A DNA stretch of 64,000 nucleotides, from NCBI RefSeq assembly GCF_003934285.1, contig NZ_RQWJ01000006.1:1-64000 (forward strand), written 5' to 3'. Of this stretch, positions 1 through 11,564 are shown piece by piece. Within the stretch, counting starts at the first letter, position 1; each line of letters opens with the position of its first letter. The translations under genes and the position numbers were made by a program. Origin of the DNA: Brevundimonas fluminis. Lineage in GTDB: Bacteria > Pseudomonadota > Alphaproteobacteria > Caulobacterales > Caulobacteraceae. The notes below the pieces were generated by a model. That model did no database searches, was not told the origin of the DNA, and saw only the letters and a program-made list of their open reading frames with translations.

Positions 1-90
1 GGCTACCTCATCCTCGTCGCCTTCGCCGTCATGGCCGCGAAGGCCAAAGTCGCCGACGCCGACGCGGTGGCCGCGCCCGCGGGGCACTGA
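1..90 (+). CDS. C-terminal end of a truncated membrane protein
   Basis: Only the last 29 codons lie in the window, in frame from base 1 to a TGA at 88-90. They encode a hydrophobic stretch followed by an Ala/Asp/Lys-rich tail, which suits the last transmembrane helix and cytoplasmic tail of an integral membrane protein. The family cannot be told from so little. A gap of about 136 bases separates it from the next gene, so that gene probably has its own promoter. Confidence 0.6.
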   Translation, partial: GYLILVAFAVMAAKAKVADADAVAAPAGH

Positions 91-165
91 CGGAGGCAGG
101 GGATCGATCGCGTCCTCATCGGCTCGGCCGAACTTCGGTATCGAACTTTATCGCTGCGGTAGCGC

Positions 166-191
166 TTGATTCACCGCGGCGCCCCTATCAT
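166..191 (+). promoter_or_regulatory. Candidate promoter upstream of the receiver/YaiO/HEAT/GT2 operon
   Basis: TTGATT (166-171) is followed after 14 bases by TATCAT (186-191), about 35 bases before the first start codon. The short spacing resembles the Caulobacter housekeeping promoter type rather than the E. coli one. Both hexamers are imperfect. This is a pattern match only. Confidence 0.25.
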
Positions 192-226
192 CCACCGGTC
201 GGGGGCGCTGAGTAGGGAGTCGACGC

Positions 227-631
227 ATGGCGCGCGTCCTCATCGCCGACGACGACCCCCTGTTGCGGGGGTTGTTGCAGCACAAGCTGGCCGGCGACGG
301 CCATCTGGTGATCGTCGCCGAGGACGGCGGCGAGGTGCTGGGCCTGATCCGCGAACATCACCCCGACCTGGTGGTCCTGGACGCCATGATGCCGGTCATG
401 GACGGCTTCGAGGTTCTGCGCCGGCTGAAGGTCGATCCGCAGGCCTCGTCCATCCCCGTGATCATGCTGACGGCGCTGCGGCGCGAGGCCGACGTCGTGG
501 GCGCCCTCCAGCTCGGGGCCGCCGACTATCTGGTGAAGCCCTTCATTCCCGACGAACTGCTGGAGCGCGTGCGTCGCCTGGCCGTCCCCCAGCAGGTGCA
601 GGATGATGATCGCGCAAGACGTCCCCGCTGA
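227..631 (+). CDS. Single-domain response regulator (CheY-like receiver)
   Basis: A 134-residue protein made of one receiver domain with no output domain. The acidic pocket D8-D10, the phospho-acceptor D52 (LVVLDAMMP), T82 and K104 (VKPF) are all present, so it should be phosphorylatable. It probably acts by protein-protein contact or as a phosphorelay shuttle. Its last codons overlap the start of the TPR/YaiO gene by 29 bases, and four genes in a row (receiver, TPR-barrel, HEAT, GT2) overlap, so they form one operon. The hybrid kinase/receiver/Hpt operon that converges on this one from the other strand is the obvious partner. The residues after about 118 (charged tail) are not part of the receiver fold. 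Confidence 0.93.
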   Translation: MARVLIADDDPLLRGLLQHKLAGDGHLVIVAEDGGEVLGLIREHHPDLVVLDAMMPVMDGFEVLRRLKVDPQASSIPVIMLTALRREADVVGALQLGAADYLVKPFIPDELLERVRRLAVPQQVQDDDRARRPR

Positions 632-1667
632 GGTCCGCCAGGACCCGACGGCGCTCTACGAGGCCGCGGTCGCCGATCGCCGGGCCGGCCGTCCGGCGCA
701 GGCGGTCGACAAGCTGCGGTCGGCCCTCGTCGCCCGTCCCGACGACGTCGACGCACGCCTGCAGCTAGGGCTGGCGCTGCTGGATCTGGGACGGCTGGAA
801 GAGGCCGAGGCCGAGTTGCGGCAGGTCGTCGCACGGGCGCCCGAATACGTCGACGCCCATGTCGCCCTCGCCCGGATCGCGCGGCGGCGGGGCGACCCGC
901 GGGCGGCGGCGGCCTACGCGGCCGAGGCGGCCCGTCTGGCCCCCGAGCGCCCCGACGTGCGCGCCCTGTTCGCCTCACCCGCAGACCCGGCGCGCGGGCG
1001 CGTCGACGTCGACCTTTCACGGAGCCGTCTCGGCGCCGGGCTGTCGGACTGGACCGAGGCGCGCGTGGCGCTCACCCGTTCGGTGGGCGACCGCTGGACG
1101 GCGTCCGGCGCCGTCGAACGCACCGAACGTTTCGATCGTGCCGACGTCTATCTGGAGGGGCAGGTCGGCCGACGCTTCGTCGGCGGCGACGCCTGGATCG
1201 CCGTCGGCGGCGCCCCGGACGCGGACCACCGGCCCGAACTCGCGGTACGGGCCGGCGGCGCCTGGCGCGTGGCGCCGGCCGTCAGCGCGACCCTGGACGG
1301 GTCGGTCGCCCGTTTCACCGCTGGCGAGGTCTCGTCGCTTCAGCCCGGCCTGTCGATCGACCTGTTCGACGGTCGCGCGACCGTGGCCGGGCGCTGGATC
1401 AACGTCTGGGACGAGAACGGGGATCGAGAGGACGGTTATGCCGTCTCGGCGCGCTGGGCCGTCACCGACCGGTTCCGGCTGCGGATCGATCATGCCGACG
1501 CGCCGGAGACCAGCGAAGGCGTCGTGACCGACGTCTCCTCAGTCGCCCTCGGCGGCGAGTGGGATCTGACCGATCGGCTGTCCCTGCGGCTGGGCGTCCT
1601 CGACGAGGATCGCGGGGCCTATGGCCGGCGGTCGATCAACGTCGGGTTGGGCTGGCGTTTCTGGTGA
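603..1667 (+). CDS. TPR-containing YaiO-like outer-membrane beta-barrel protein
   Basis: A 354-residue protein. Residues of about 15-130 form tetratricopeptide helices (repeated A-x2-L-x-L-G-x3-A pattern). Residues of about 135-354 are alternating polar/hydrophobic strands ending in a terminal Trp (GLGWRFW), the usual C-terminal signature of an outer-membrane barrel; this matches the YaiO family. TPR plus barrel recalls exopolysaccharide export proteins such as PgaA and BcsC, though this one is much smaller. Oddity: no signal peptide is visible. The protein begins MMIAQDVPAE, which looks like the end of a signal peptide, and no in-frame ATG, GTG or TTG lies between the upstream stop at 534-536 and 603. 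The next gene overlaps its stop as GTGA. Confidence 0.8.
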   Translation: MMIAQDVPAEVRQDPTALYEAAVADRRAGRPAQAVDKLRSALVARPDDVDARLQLGLALLDLGRLEEAEAELRQVVARAPEYVDAHVALARIARRRGDPRAAAAYAAEAARLAPERPDVRALFASPADPARGRVDVDLSRSRLGAGLSDWTEARVALTRSVGDRWTASGAVERTERFDRADVYLEGQVGRRFVGGDAWIAVGGAPDADHRPELAVRAGGAWRVAPAVSATLDGSVARFTAGEVSSLQPGLSIDLFDGRATVAGRWINVWDENGDREDGYAVSARWAVTDRFRLRIDHADAPETSEGVVTDVSSVALGGEWDLTDRLSLRLGVLDEDRGAYGRRSINVGLGWRFW

Positions 1668-2716
1668 GTCTGCTCGGCTTCCTGTGGTGGGGCTCGATCG
1701 TCCTCGGGGCCGCGGCCCTGGCGTGGATGGTCTGGTTGATCACCGCGCGTCTGGTCCGCGCGCGACGGGACGCCCGGCTGGGGCTGGATCAGGCCCGGAT
1801 GCGCCGGCTGTTCCTGGAGATCATGGACGGCCACGTCGAGGCCGCGCGCCAGCTGAACGGCCCCAGTCGGCGCGCGCGTCTCACGGCCGAGGCGATCCTC
1901 GACATCGCCGGCCTCGTCCGCGGACACGAGCGCGAACGTCTCACGTCTGCGCTTGCCGGACTGGGCGTGGAAGACCGGCTGCGCCGCCGCCTGCGTCGCG
2001 GCAGCCGCGCCGGCAGGATCGCCGCGGCGGAGGCCCTCGCGGTCTTCCCCAATCCCGCCAACGCCGCCGCCCTTCGCCAGGCCCTGGCCGTCGCGCGTGA
2101 TCCGGAATTCCGCGTCGCGGCGCTGAACGCCCTTCTGGCGCTGGATCAGGCGCCGCCCCTGTGGGATCTGCTGGCCGACGTGTCGTCGCGGGGGTTGCAG
2201 GACTCCCTGCTTTACGAGTCCGTGGTCAGGGCCATGGTGGCCCGTTCTCCCGAACAGGCGCTGACGGTGTTCAGGGACCCGGCCGCGTCGGTCGTCATGA
2301 GGACCATCGTCGCCGACGCACTGGGGCGTTCGGGCGACTATCGGGCCGTGCCCGCGCTGATGGCGGCTTTCCCCGAAGCGGACCTGGAACTTCGGATCGC
2401 CTGCATCCGCGCCCTGGGCGTGCTCGCCCATCCGGCCGCGGAGCCTGCCGTGATCGCCGGCCTGTCGGACCAGGCATGGGAGGTCCGCGCCGCCTCGGCC
2501 GAGGCGGCCGGACGCATAGGGCTGGTGTCCGCCGCCCCGCTGCTGGTCCAGGCGCTGGCCGACGGGGTCTGGTGGGTGCGTTTCCGGTCGGGCGAGGCTC
2601 TCAGCGCGCTCGGCGAAAAGGGCGTGGCCAGCCTGCGGCTTGCCGCCGGCGTCGATCAGGACGTCGTCCGCCGGGCCGCGTCGCTGGCTCTGGCCGAACG
2701 CGGGGTGTCGGCATGA
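1664..2716 (+). CDS. Membrane-anchored HEAT-repeat protein
   Basis: I chose the GTG at 1664, which overlaps the preceding stop as GTGA, over the upstream ATG at 1559 that would sit inside the barrel gene. The product is 350 residues long. Residues of about 4-26 form one transmembrane helix, followed by a basic stretch (RARRD), so the rest should be cytoplasmic. From about residue 110 to the end there are tandem HEAT/PBS-lyase-type helical pairs with regularly spaced A-L and D-x-x-V-R motifs. Such repeats are scaffolds. Between a barrel protein and a glycosyltransferase, it most likely docks or regulates the synthase at the inner membrane, possibly together with the receiver. No catalytic motif is seen. 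Confidence 0.85.
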   Translation: MSLLGFLWWGSIVLGAAALAWMVWLITARLVRARRDARLGLDQARMRRLFLEIMDGHVEAARQLNGPSRRARLTAEAILDIAGLVRGHERERLTSALAGLGVEDRLRRRLRRGSRAGRIAAAEALAVFPNPANAAALRQALAVARDPEFRVAALNALLALDQAPPLWDLLADVSSRGLQDSLLYESVVRAMVARSPEQALTVFRDPAASVVMRTIVADALGRSGDYRAVPALMAAFPEADLELRIACIRALGVLAHPAAEPAVIAGLSDQAWEVRAASAEAAGRIGLVSAAPLLVQALADGVWWVRFRSGEALSALGEKGVASLRLAAGVDQDVVRRAASLALAERGVSA

Positions 2717-4134
2717 GCGACGCGCTTGTGACCCTCGTCGGGTACGCCCAGGCCATCGCCTGGTTCGTCATCGGCGCGGGGGCGCTGCAGAACCTGCTGT
2801 ATCTTGTCCAGCTGGGATTGGCGGCCGTCGCCCTGTCCCAGCGGCCCTCGATCCCCCAGTCGACGGTGCTGTGGCGCCGCTATGCCGAGGCCTCGCCGCC
2901 GATCGCCCTGCTGGCGCCCGCCTACAACGAAGCCCTGACCATCGTGCAGAGCGTGCGGTCGCTGCTGTCGCTGCGGTATCCCAGCTTCGAGGTGATCGTC
3001 GTGAACGACGGCTCGTCAGACGCGACGCTGCGGACGCTGATCGACGCCTACGGGCTCCGGCCGATCCAGCGCCACTTCGACCAGCCGCTGGAGCATCAAC
3101 CCATCCGCGGCATCTACGGCGCCGAGCACCAGCCCCGGCTGATCGTCGTGGACAAGGCCAACGGCGGCAAGGCGGACGCGCTGAACGCCGGCATCAACGT
3201 GTCGCGGGCGCCGATCTTCTGCTCGATGGACGCGGACTCCCTGCTGGAGCCCGACGCCCTGCTGCGCGCCGTCCGGCCCTTCGTCGAGGATCCCGAGCGG
3301 ACGATCGCGGTCGGCGGCACGGTGCGGATCGCCAACGGCTGCGTGATCCGCGACGGACGGGTCATCCAGGTCGGCCTGCCGCGCAGCTTCCTGGCGCTGC
3401 TGCAGACGGTCGAATATCTGCGCGCCTTCCTGATGGCCCGTCTGGCGTGGAGCCGGATCAACGCCCTGACCATCATCTCCGGCGCCTTCGGCCTGTTCCG
3501 CCGCGCGCGGGTGATCGAAGCGGGCGGGTACACGCGGGGCACCGTCGGCGAGGACATGGAGCTGGTGGTCAAGCTGCACCGGTTGATGCGCGACAAGCGG
3601 CTGCCCTATCGCGTCGGCTTCGTGCCGGAGCCGGTCTGCTGGACCGAGGCGCCGGAGAGCCTGCGCGTTCTGGGCCGTCAGCGGTCGCGCTGGCACCGCG
3701 GGGCCCTGGAGACGTTCGAACGGCACTGGGACGTCATGTTCAAGCCCCGCTACGGCCGGCTCGGCGCGCTCGGCTTCACCTACATCCTGCTGGTCGACAT
3801 CCTGGGGCCGGTGATCGAACTGCTGGGCTATCTGCTGATCCCCGCCTTCTGGGCGTTGGGCCTCCTTTCGATCGACTACCTCCTCGCCTTCCTCGCCGTC
3901 AGCTTCACCTTCGGCGTCGTGATCTCGGTGGGCGCGCTGGCGCTGGAAGAATCGGAGCTGCGCCGTTTCCCGCGGGCCCGGCACCTGTTGATCCTGACCG
4001 CCGTCGCGGTGCTCGAAAACTTCGGCTATCGCCAGCTCAACAACGTCTGGCGTCTGCGGGGCCTGTGGCAGTGGATGCGGCGCAGCCAGTCATGGGGCAC
4101 GATGACCCGCAAGGGCTTCAGCGCCCAGGCCTGA
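2713..4134 (+). CDS. Processive family 2 membrane glycosyltransferase (polysaccharide synthase)
   Basis: A 473-residue protein starting at an ATG that overlaps the previous stop (ATGA). One N-terminal membrane segment (about 8-42) is followed by a GT-A catalytic domain and at least two C-terminal membrane segments (about 355-412). Catalytic signatures are complete: APAYNE (69-73), NDGSSD (98-103), D173-A-D175, the acidic GED pair at 279-281, and QRSRW (323-327), the hallmark of processive synthases (cellulose, chitin, PNAG and hyaluronan types). It should polymerise a nucleotide-sugar at the inner membrane and extrude the chain. It resembles YaiP/PgaC-type enzymes; the sugar cannot be told from sequence. 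Its end overlaps the convergent Hpt gene by 17 bases. Confidence 0.92.
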   Translation: MSDALVTLVGYAQAIAWFVIGAGALQNLLYLVQLGLAAVALSQRPSIPQSTVLWRRYAEASPPIALLAPAYNEALTIVQSVRSLLSLRYPSFEVIVVNDGSSDATLRTLIDAYGLRPIQRHFDQPLEHQPIRGIYGAEHQPRLIVVDKANGGKADALNAGINVSRAPIFCSMDADSLLEPDALLRAVRPFVEDPERTIAVGGTVRIANGCVIRDGRVIQVGLPRSFLALLQTVEYLRAFLMARLAWSRINALTIISGAFGLFRRARVIEAGGYTRGTVGEDMELVVKLHRLMRDKRLPYRVGFVPEPVCWTEAPESLRVLGRQRSRWHRGALETFERHWDVMFKPRYGRLGALGFTYILLVDILGPVIELLGYLLIPAFWALGLLSIDYLLAFLAVSFTFGVVISVGALALEESELRRFPRARHLLILTAVAVLENFGYRQLNNVWRLRGLWQWMRRSQSWGTMTRKGFSAQA

Positions 4135-4384
4135 CCGCCTGTTCCAGCGCGTCGCGCAGGGCCTGGGTCTCGGCGTCGGTCGGTGCACGCCCGGCGAGCA
4201 GGACGTCTTCGATCGCAGCGGCCGCGGCGCTGATCTCCGGATGCCCGAACGTGCCGCCCGCGCCGGCCAGACCGTGCGCCAACGCGCGAAGCTCGGTCTG
4301 CGACGGGGAGCTTTCCAGCGCCGCGAGATCATTGCGGCAGCGCTCCACGAACCGCGCGCGCAGCGCCTCGGGAACGCCGCTCAC
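4118..4384 (-). CDS. Histidine phosphotransfer (Hpt) protein
   Basis: A GTG start at 4384 overlaps the stop of the upstream receiver gene (GTGA) and gives 88 residues. An ATG farther upstream lies inside the receiver gene in another frame. The motif A-H-x-L-A-G-A-G-G-T-F-G places the phospho-histidine at H37, as in Hpt four-helix bundles. Being last in a hybrid-kinase/receiver/Hpt operon, it should carry phosphoryl groups from the kinase's receiver domains to a final regulator, plausibly the receiver at 227-631. It converges tail-to-tail on the GT2 gene with a 17-base overlap. Confidence 0.85.
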   Translation of the reverse strand: MSGVPEALRARFVERCRNDLAALESSPSQTELRALAHGLAGAGGTFGHPEISAAAAAIEDVLLAGRAPTDAETQALRDALEQAVRPGR

Positions 4385-4767
4385 TGCCCGGCCCCGGCCA
4401 GCACCGCCCTCACCTGCTGCGCCAGCGTCATGGGGTCGAACGGCTTGATGATCACGTCCAGGGCGCCGAGCGCGCGGTAGCGGTCGAGTTCGCCCTCCTG
4501 CGCCCGGGCGGTCATGAAGATGACCGGGATCGCCTCGCATCCGGCCGTCTCCCGCAACCGGCGCAGCGTCTCGGGGCCATCCATGCCCGGCATCATCACG
4601 TCCAGAAGGACGACGTCGATCGCGGCTCCGGCACGGAGCACTTCCAGCGCCGCATCGCCCGATGCTGCGGAAGTCACGGCAATCTCCGGATCGAGTTCAA
4701 GCGAGAAGGCCGCGATCTCGCGGATGTCCGCTTCATCGTCGACGTGCAGCAGGCGCAGCAGGCTCAC
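4381..4767 (-). CDS. Single-domain response regulator (CheY-like)
   Basis: A 128-residue lone receiver. D10-D11, phospho-acceptor D56 (VVLLDVMMP), T86 and K108 (IKPF) are all present. The GTG start at 4767 overlaps the kinase stop (GTGA), and its own stop overlaps the Hpt start, so the three genes are translationally coupled. With no output domain, it is likely an intermediate or a phosphate sink in the relay. Confidence 0.93.
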   Translation of the reverse strand: MSLLRLLHVDDEADIREIAAFSLELDPEIAVTSAASGDAALEVLRAGAAIDVVLLDVMMPGMDGPETLRRLRETAGCEAIPVIFMTARAQEGELDRYRALGALDVIIKPFDPMTLAQQVRAVLAGAGQ

Positions 4768-7244
4768 CCTTCGCCCTCCCTGTTCGTGGCCAGCCGGTGA
4801 ACGGTGCGGCTGAGCTGGGTCAGCGACATCCGCGACTTGGTCAACACGGCCTGCACCGACGGCGCGATCCGGGCGTCCAGATCCTGTGCGGAATAGACGA
4901 TCACCGGTATGGTCGCGCCGGCTTCGTCGGTCAGGTCGGGCAGCAGATCCAGCCCGTGACCGTCGGGCAGCCCGAGATCAAGGATGACGAGGTCGGGTCG
5001 CTGCCGGCCGAGGGCGTCGCGCGCCTCGCCGAGACTGCGCGCGGGCGTCACCTCCGCCGTGTCCCCCAGCGCTTCCGCGGTGACCGAAAGGATGTCGGGG
5101 TCGTCGTCGACGTGCAGGACCTTCGGACGGGCCGCCCCGGGCAGCGCCGCGATGGCCTGCCTCAGCCGATCCTGATCGAACGGCTTCTCCATCCAGTCGA
5201 CGACCTCCAGCGACCGCCCCCTGACCTTGCCGCGTGCGACGTCGCCGGAAACGACGATCACCGGCATGCCCCGGGTCGACCTGTCCGCCTTCAGCGCGCG
5301 GATCAGGCCGACGCCGTCGGCGTCGGGCAGCTGCAGGTCGACCAGGGCGGCCTGGTAGGCGCCGCGCCTCGCCAGCGACAAGGCCTCACGCGCCGTCGCG
5401 GCCACATCGGTCTCATAGCCTTCCAGCGCCAGCATGTCCGACAGGACGCGCGCCGCGTCCGGATCGTCCTCGCAGATCAGCAGCCGCCCCGCGCCCGTGG
5501 ACCTCGGGGCGTCGCTCCACAGCGGCAGATCGAGGTGGAAGGTGGCGCCCTCCCCCTCCTGCGACTCGAACCACAGCCGGCCGCCGTGCCGCTCGGCGAT
5601 CTCGCGCGCGATGGCAAGGCCCAGGCCGGTTCCACCCTTGGCCCGCGCGTCCGAGGCGTCGGCCTGGGCGAACTTGCCGAAGATGCGGGCGCGGAACGCG
5701 TCGGGAATGCCCGGCCCGCGGTCGGCGACGCTGAGGCGCGCGATCCGGGTCTCGGGGTTGACCCCGACGCTGACCTCGCCCCCCGACGGCGAGAACTTGG
5801 CGGCGTTGGAAAGCAGATTGGTGACGACCTGGATCAGCCGGTCCATATCGCCCCGCACGGGCGCGGGCTCGCCCTCCCCCAGCGACAGGACCACCCCCAG
5901 CTGGTCGGCATAGCCTTGGACCCCCTCGACCGAGCGCCGCGCGACGTCGCGCAGATCCAGCACCTCCATCGTCATCGGCTGCCTGCCGGACTCCAGCTTT
6001 TCCACGTCCAGGATGTCGTTGATCAGGCGCACCAGCCGCTGGCTGTTGGAATGGGCGATGCCGATCAGCCGGGACGCCTTCTCCGGCAGCTCGCCGGCCG
6101 CGCCGCCGGCCAGCAGACCCAATGAGCCGGCGATCGAGGTCAGCGGCGTGCGCAGTTCGTGACTGACGGTCGAGACGAAGGCATCCTTCATCGCTTCGAT
6201 CCGACGGCGCTCGCTGATGTCGCGGACCACCGCGACCAGGTGCCGTCCAGTGGGCAGGTCCATGGCTCCCAACGCCACGTCCACGGGAAAAGTGCTCCCG
6301 TCGCGGCGTCGCGCCGTCATCTCGCGGACGATGCCCCCTTCCAGCGCGCCCTGGCTTTCGCCGAGGCGGCGCAGGAAAGCGCCCTCGCCGTTGTCCGCCA
6401 GATCGATCAGAACGCCGACGTCGCGGCGGATGAGGTCCGAAGCCGGCCAGCCGAACATCCGTTCGCCCGCGGCGTTGACGCTCTCGACGCTGCCGCTGGG
6501 GTTCAGCGTCACGATGGCGTCAATGGCGCTGTCCAGGGTCGCCTGTTGCCGCGCGGCCGAGGCCGCCAGCCGCTCCATCAGAGCGGTGCGCGTCGTGACG
6601 AACCGCCAGACCAGAAAGCCGATGATCGCGGCCGTGGCGATCAGGAGGACGAACAGGGCGGCCACCAGCGCCTCGGTCCTGCGGGTCCTCCCCTCGGATC
6701 GCTGGGCCAGTTGATCCAGGGCGGCGGCTTCTTGCCGGATCATCCGCTCGACCACCTCGCGGATGCCGTCCATCGCGATCTTCCCCTCGCCGCTGGAAAC
6801 GATCGCCATGGCGGCGCCCACGTCGCCGTCCGTCCTCAGCTCGACCGTACGCTCCATGGTGTCGCGCTTGCGGCCGACCAGGGTCCGCAGGGCGACGACC
6901 TCGCGCGACTGTGCGGGATCGTCGGCCAGGCGGCGTTGAAGCTCGGCGAGGGCTCCGTCCATCTCTCGAAGCGCGCGGTCGTAGGGCTCGAGGAACCGCT
7001 CATCGCCGGTGATGATGAAGCCGCGCTGTCCGGTTTCCGCATCCTGCATCAGCGAGAACACCGACTGAATTCGGCTCCGGGTGTCGTAAGACCGCCCCAC
7101 CTCCGCGCGAAGCCGCGCCGCCCCGCCGAATTCGCGACGAAGTTCGACGGCGGAAGCGACGAGGATGGCCAGCACGAGGCCCCCGGCCACCGCCAGGCCC
7201 CACCGGTATCGTGTCGAACGCAACGAAGACTTGCCTGCGGCCAT
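4764..7244 (-). CDS. CHASE3-PAS hybrid sensor histidine kinase with two receiver domains
   Basis: I start the gene at the ATG at 7244; the region upstream is arginine-rich out-of-frame-like sequence with no membrane signal. The product is 826 residues: TM helix about 15-33, a periplasmic CHASE3 domain about 36-185 (with the typical D-A-E-T-G-Q-R-G-F motif near 68-76), a second TM about 193-214, PAS about 228-345, HisKA with the phospho-histidine H362 (SHELRTPL), an HATPase with N and G boxes (to about 585), then two tandem receivers (about 595-710 and 715-826) with intact DLQLPD and DLGLPD sites. It heads the kinase/receiver/Hpt operon. The ligand is unknown; CHASE3 is an extracytoplasmic sensory domain. 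Confidence 0.93.
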   Translation of the reverse strand: MAAGKSSLRSTRYRWGLAVAGGLVLAILVASAVELRREFGGAARLRAEVGRSYDTRSRIQSVFSLMQDAETGQRGFIITGDERFLEPYDRALREMDGALAELQRRLADDPAQSREVVALRTLVGRKRDTMERTVELRTDGDVGAAMAIVSSGEGKIAMDGIREVVERMIRQEAAALDQLAQRSEGRTRRTEALVAALFVLLIATAAIIGFLVWRFVTTRTALMERLAASAARQQATLDSAIDAIVTLNPSGSVESVNAAGERMFGWPASDLIRRDVGVLIDLADNGEGAFLRRLGESQGALEGGIVREMTARRRDGSTFPVDVALGAMDLPTGRHLVAVVRDISERRRIEAMKDAFVSTVSHELRTPLTSIAGSLGLLAGGAAGELPEKASRLIGIAHSNSQRLVRLINDILDVEKLESGRQPMTMEVLDLRDVARRSVEGVQGYADQLGVVLSLGEGEPAPVRGDMDRLIQVVTNLLSNAAKFSPSGGEVSVGVNPETRIARLSVADRGPGIPDAFRARIFGKFAQADASDARAKGGTGLGLAIAREIAERHGGRLWFESQEGEGATFHLDLPLWSDAPRSTGAGRLLICEDDPDAARVLSDMLALEGYETDVAATAREALSLARRGAYQAALVDLQLPDADGVGLIRALKADRSTRGMPVIVVSGDVARGKVRGRSLEVVDWMEKPFDQDRLRQAIAALPGAARPKVLHVDDDPDILSVTAEALGDTAEVTPARSLGEARDALGRQRPDLVILDLGLPDGHGLDLLPDLTDEAGATIPVIVYSAQDLDARIAPSVQAVLTKSRMSLTQLSRTVHRLATNREGEG

Positions 7245-7474
7245 GGCCCAAGAGTGCTCCCGTTGCCTTATCGAGAGGTCAACGGGTCTGCGCGAAACCG
7301 CGTTGCGCCGGCGGGGACTTCTGTCGCCAGACTGACGGCGCCGCCACGCACTCCCGGTCGGGAGCCTCCGGAAGCCGCCAGCCGGACGGCGTCGGGTCCC
7401 CGCAGGCGCGACACCGGCCAGCAGCCGGGACCGGCGATCGCGAGTGCGACTCCGCCGCACGTCCATTCGTCACG

Positions 7475-10774
<3,300 letters not shown>

Positions 10775-11028
10775 CGTGTGTAGTCCCCCCGGAGACATGG
10801 CCGGGCGTCCTTCGCCGTCGCCGACGCCGCACCCTTGGGACAACTCAACCCTGTCCGGAGCCGGGAGTCCACCGGCCCGGCGACGCCCCGTCTGGCGTTG
10901 ACGGTCGACCGACCCCGGTCGGCCTTCACTGAAATCCCGCCCGGGCGCAAGACTACAGAGGGATTGAGGACCGCTTCCACCAGCCCTCCCGCCGGACAGC
11001 GGTCCCGAAGCGGTCAGGATCCCGACGG

Positions 11029-11295
11029 TCAGCCCCGCGGCTGTCGCGACTTCGCGACTATGGCGACGATGATGATGACGAAGGCCAGGGCGCGCAGCAG
11101 ATAGAAGGGACTCTGCTCTTCGCGCGGGACCTCGAGGGTCAGCGTCAGCAGCGGCACGGCCGCCAGCAGCAGGAAGGCCGTTGAGAAGGCCAGAAAGAGG
11201 GCGTCGCCGGTGCGCCGCCAGAATTTCAGGAAGAAGACCGCGGCGACCCCGTATCCCATGATGATCGCGCCGGTCATGACGGCCTGGAGGGTCAT
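11029..11295 (-). CDS. Small three-helix membrane protein, DUF5985-like
   Basis: An 88-residue protein starting at the ATG at 11295, which overlaps the stop of the upstream paralogue-like gene (ATGA). There are three hydrophobic segments (about 4-24, 32-54 and 66-82) and the motif F-L-K-F-W-R-R-T-G-D between helices 1 and 2, typical of DUF5985 proteins. Function unknown. It is third in a coupled trio with another DUF5985-like protein and a winged-helix-like protein, divergent from two hybrid kinases, which suggests a membrane sensory or signalling role. Confidence 0.82.
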   Translation of the reverse strand: MTLQAVMTGAIIMGYGVAAVFFLKFWRRTGDALFLAFSTAFLLLAAVPLLTLTLEVPREEQSPFYLLRALAFVIIIVAIVAKSRQPRG

Positions 11296-11564
11296 CGGTC
11301 GACCTCCCAGATGAAGCCGTAGATCAGCACGCTGACTGCGGCGAACGAGGTCGCGATCCGCGCCAGGGTGAAGTCGATCCCCACCAGCAGCACCATGTCC
11401 AGCACCACGAAGGCGGCGTTGAGCGCCAACAGGCTGAAGCACCCCGCGCTCCACATCAGCAGCGGCTGGCGCGTGCGTCGCCACGTGCGGATCAGCAGGG
11501 CGGCGCAGATCGCGCTGGTGACCAGGCACAATCCATAGACGAGTGCGGGCGCGCCGAGGCTCAT
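11292..11564 (-). CDS. Small three-helix membrane protein, DUF5985-like
   Basis: A 90-residue protein. The ATG at 11564 overlaps the preceding stop (ATGA), so I prefer it to the ATG nine bases upstream. Three hydrophobic helices (about 5-25, 33-55 and 63-85) are joined by R-T-W-R-R-T-R-Q-P-L, the same loop chemistry as its neighbour. The two are probably diverged duplicates and may form a heteromeric membrane pair. Function unknown. Confidence 0.82.
   Translation of the reverse strand: MSLGAPALVYGLCLVTSAICAALLIRTWRRTRQPLLMWSAGCFSLLALNAAFVVLDMVLLVGIDFTLARIATSFAAVSVLIYGFIWEVDR

Noticed and set aside
166-606. Alternative frame overlapping the first response regulator
   Set aside because: Arginine/proline-rich with no domain; the +2 frame gives a perfect receiver.
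4662-6125. Long plus-strand frame opposite the CHASE3 hybrid kinase
   Set aside because: High-GC antisense shadow; no motifs, and the minus-strand kinase is complete.
10909-10922. CCGAC-CCCG-GTCGG hairpin considered as a terminator
   Set aside because: No T-tract on either side, and the stem is only five bases.
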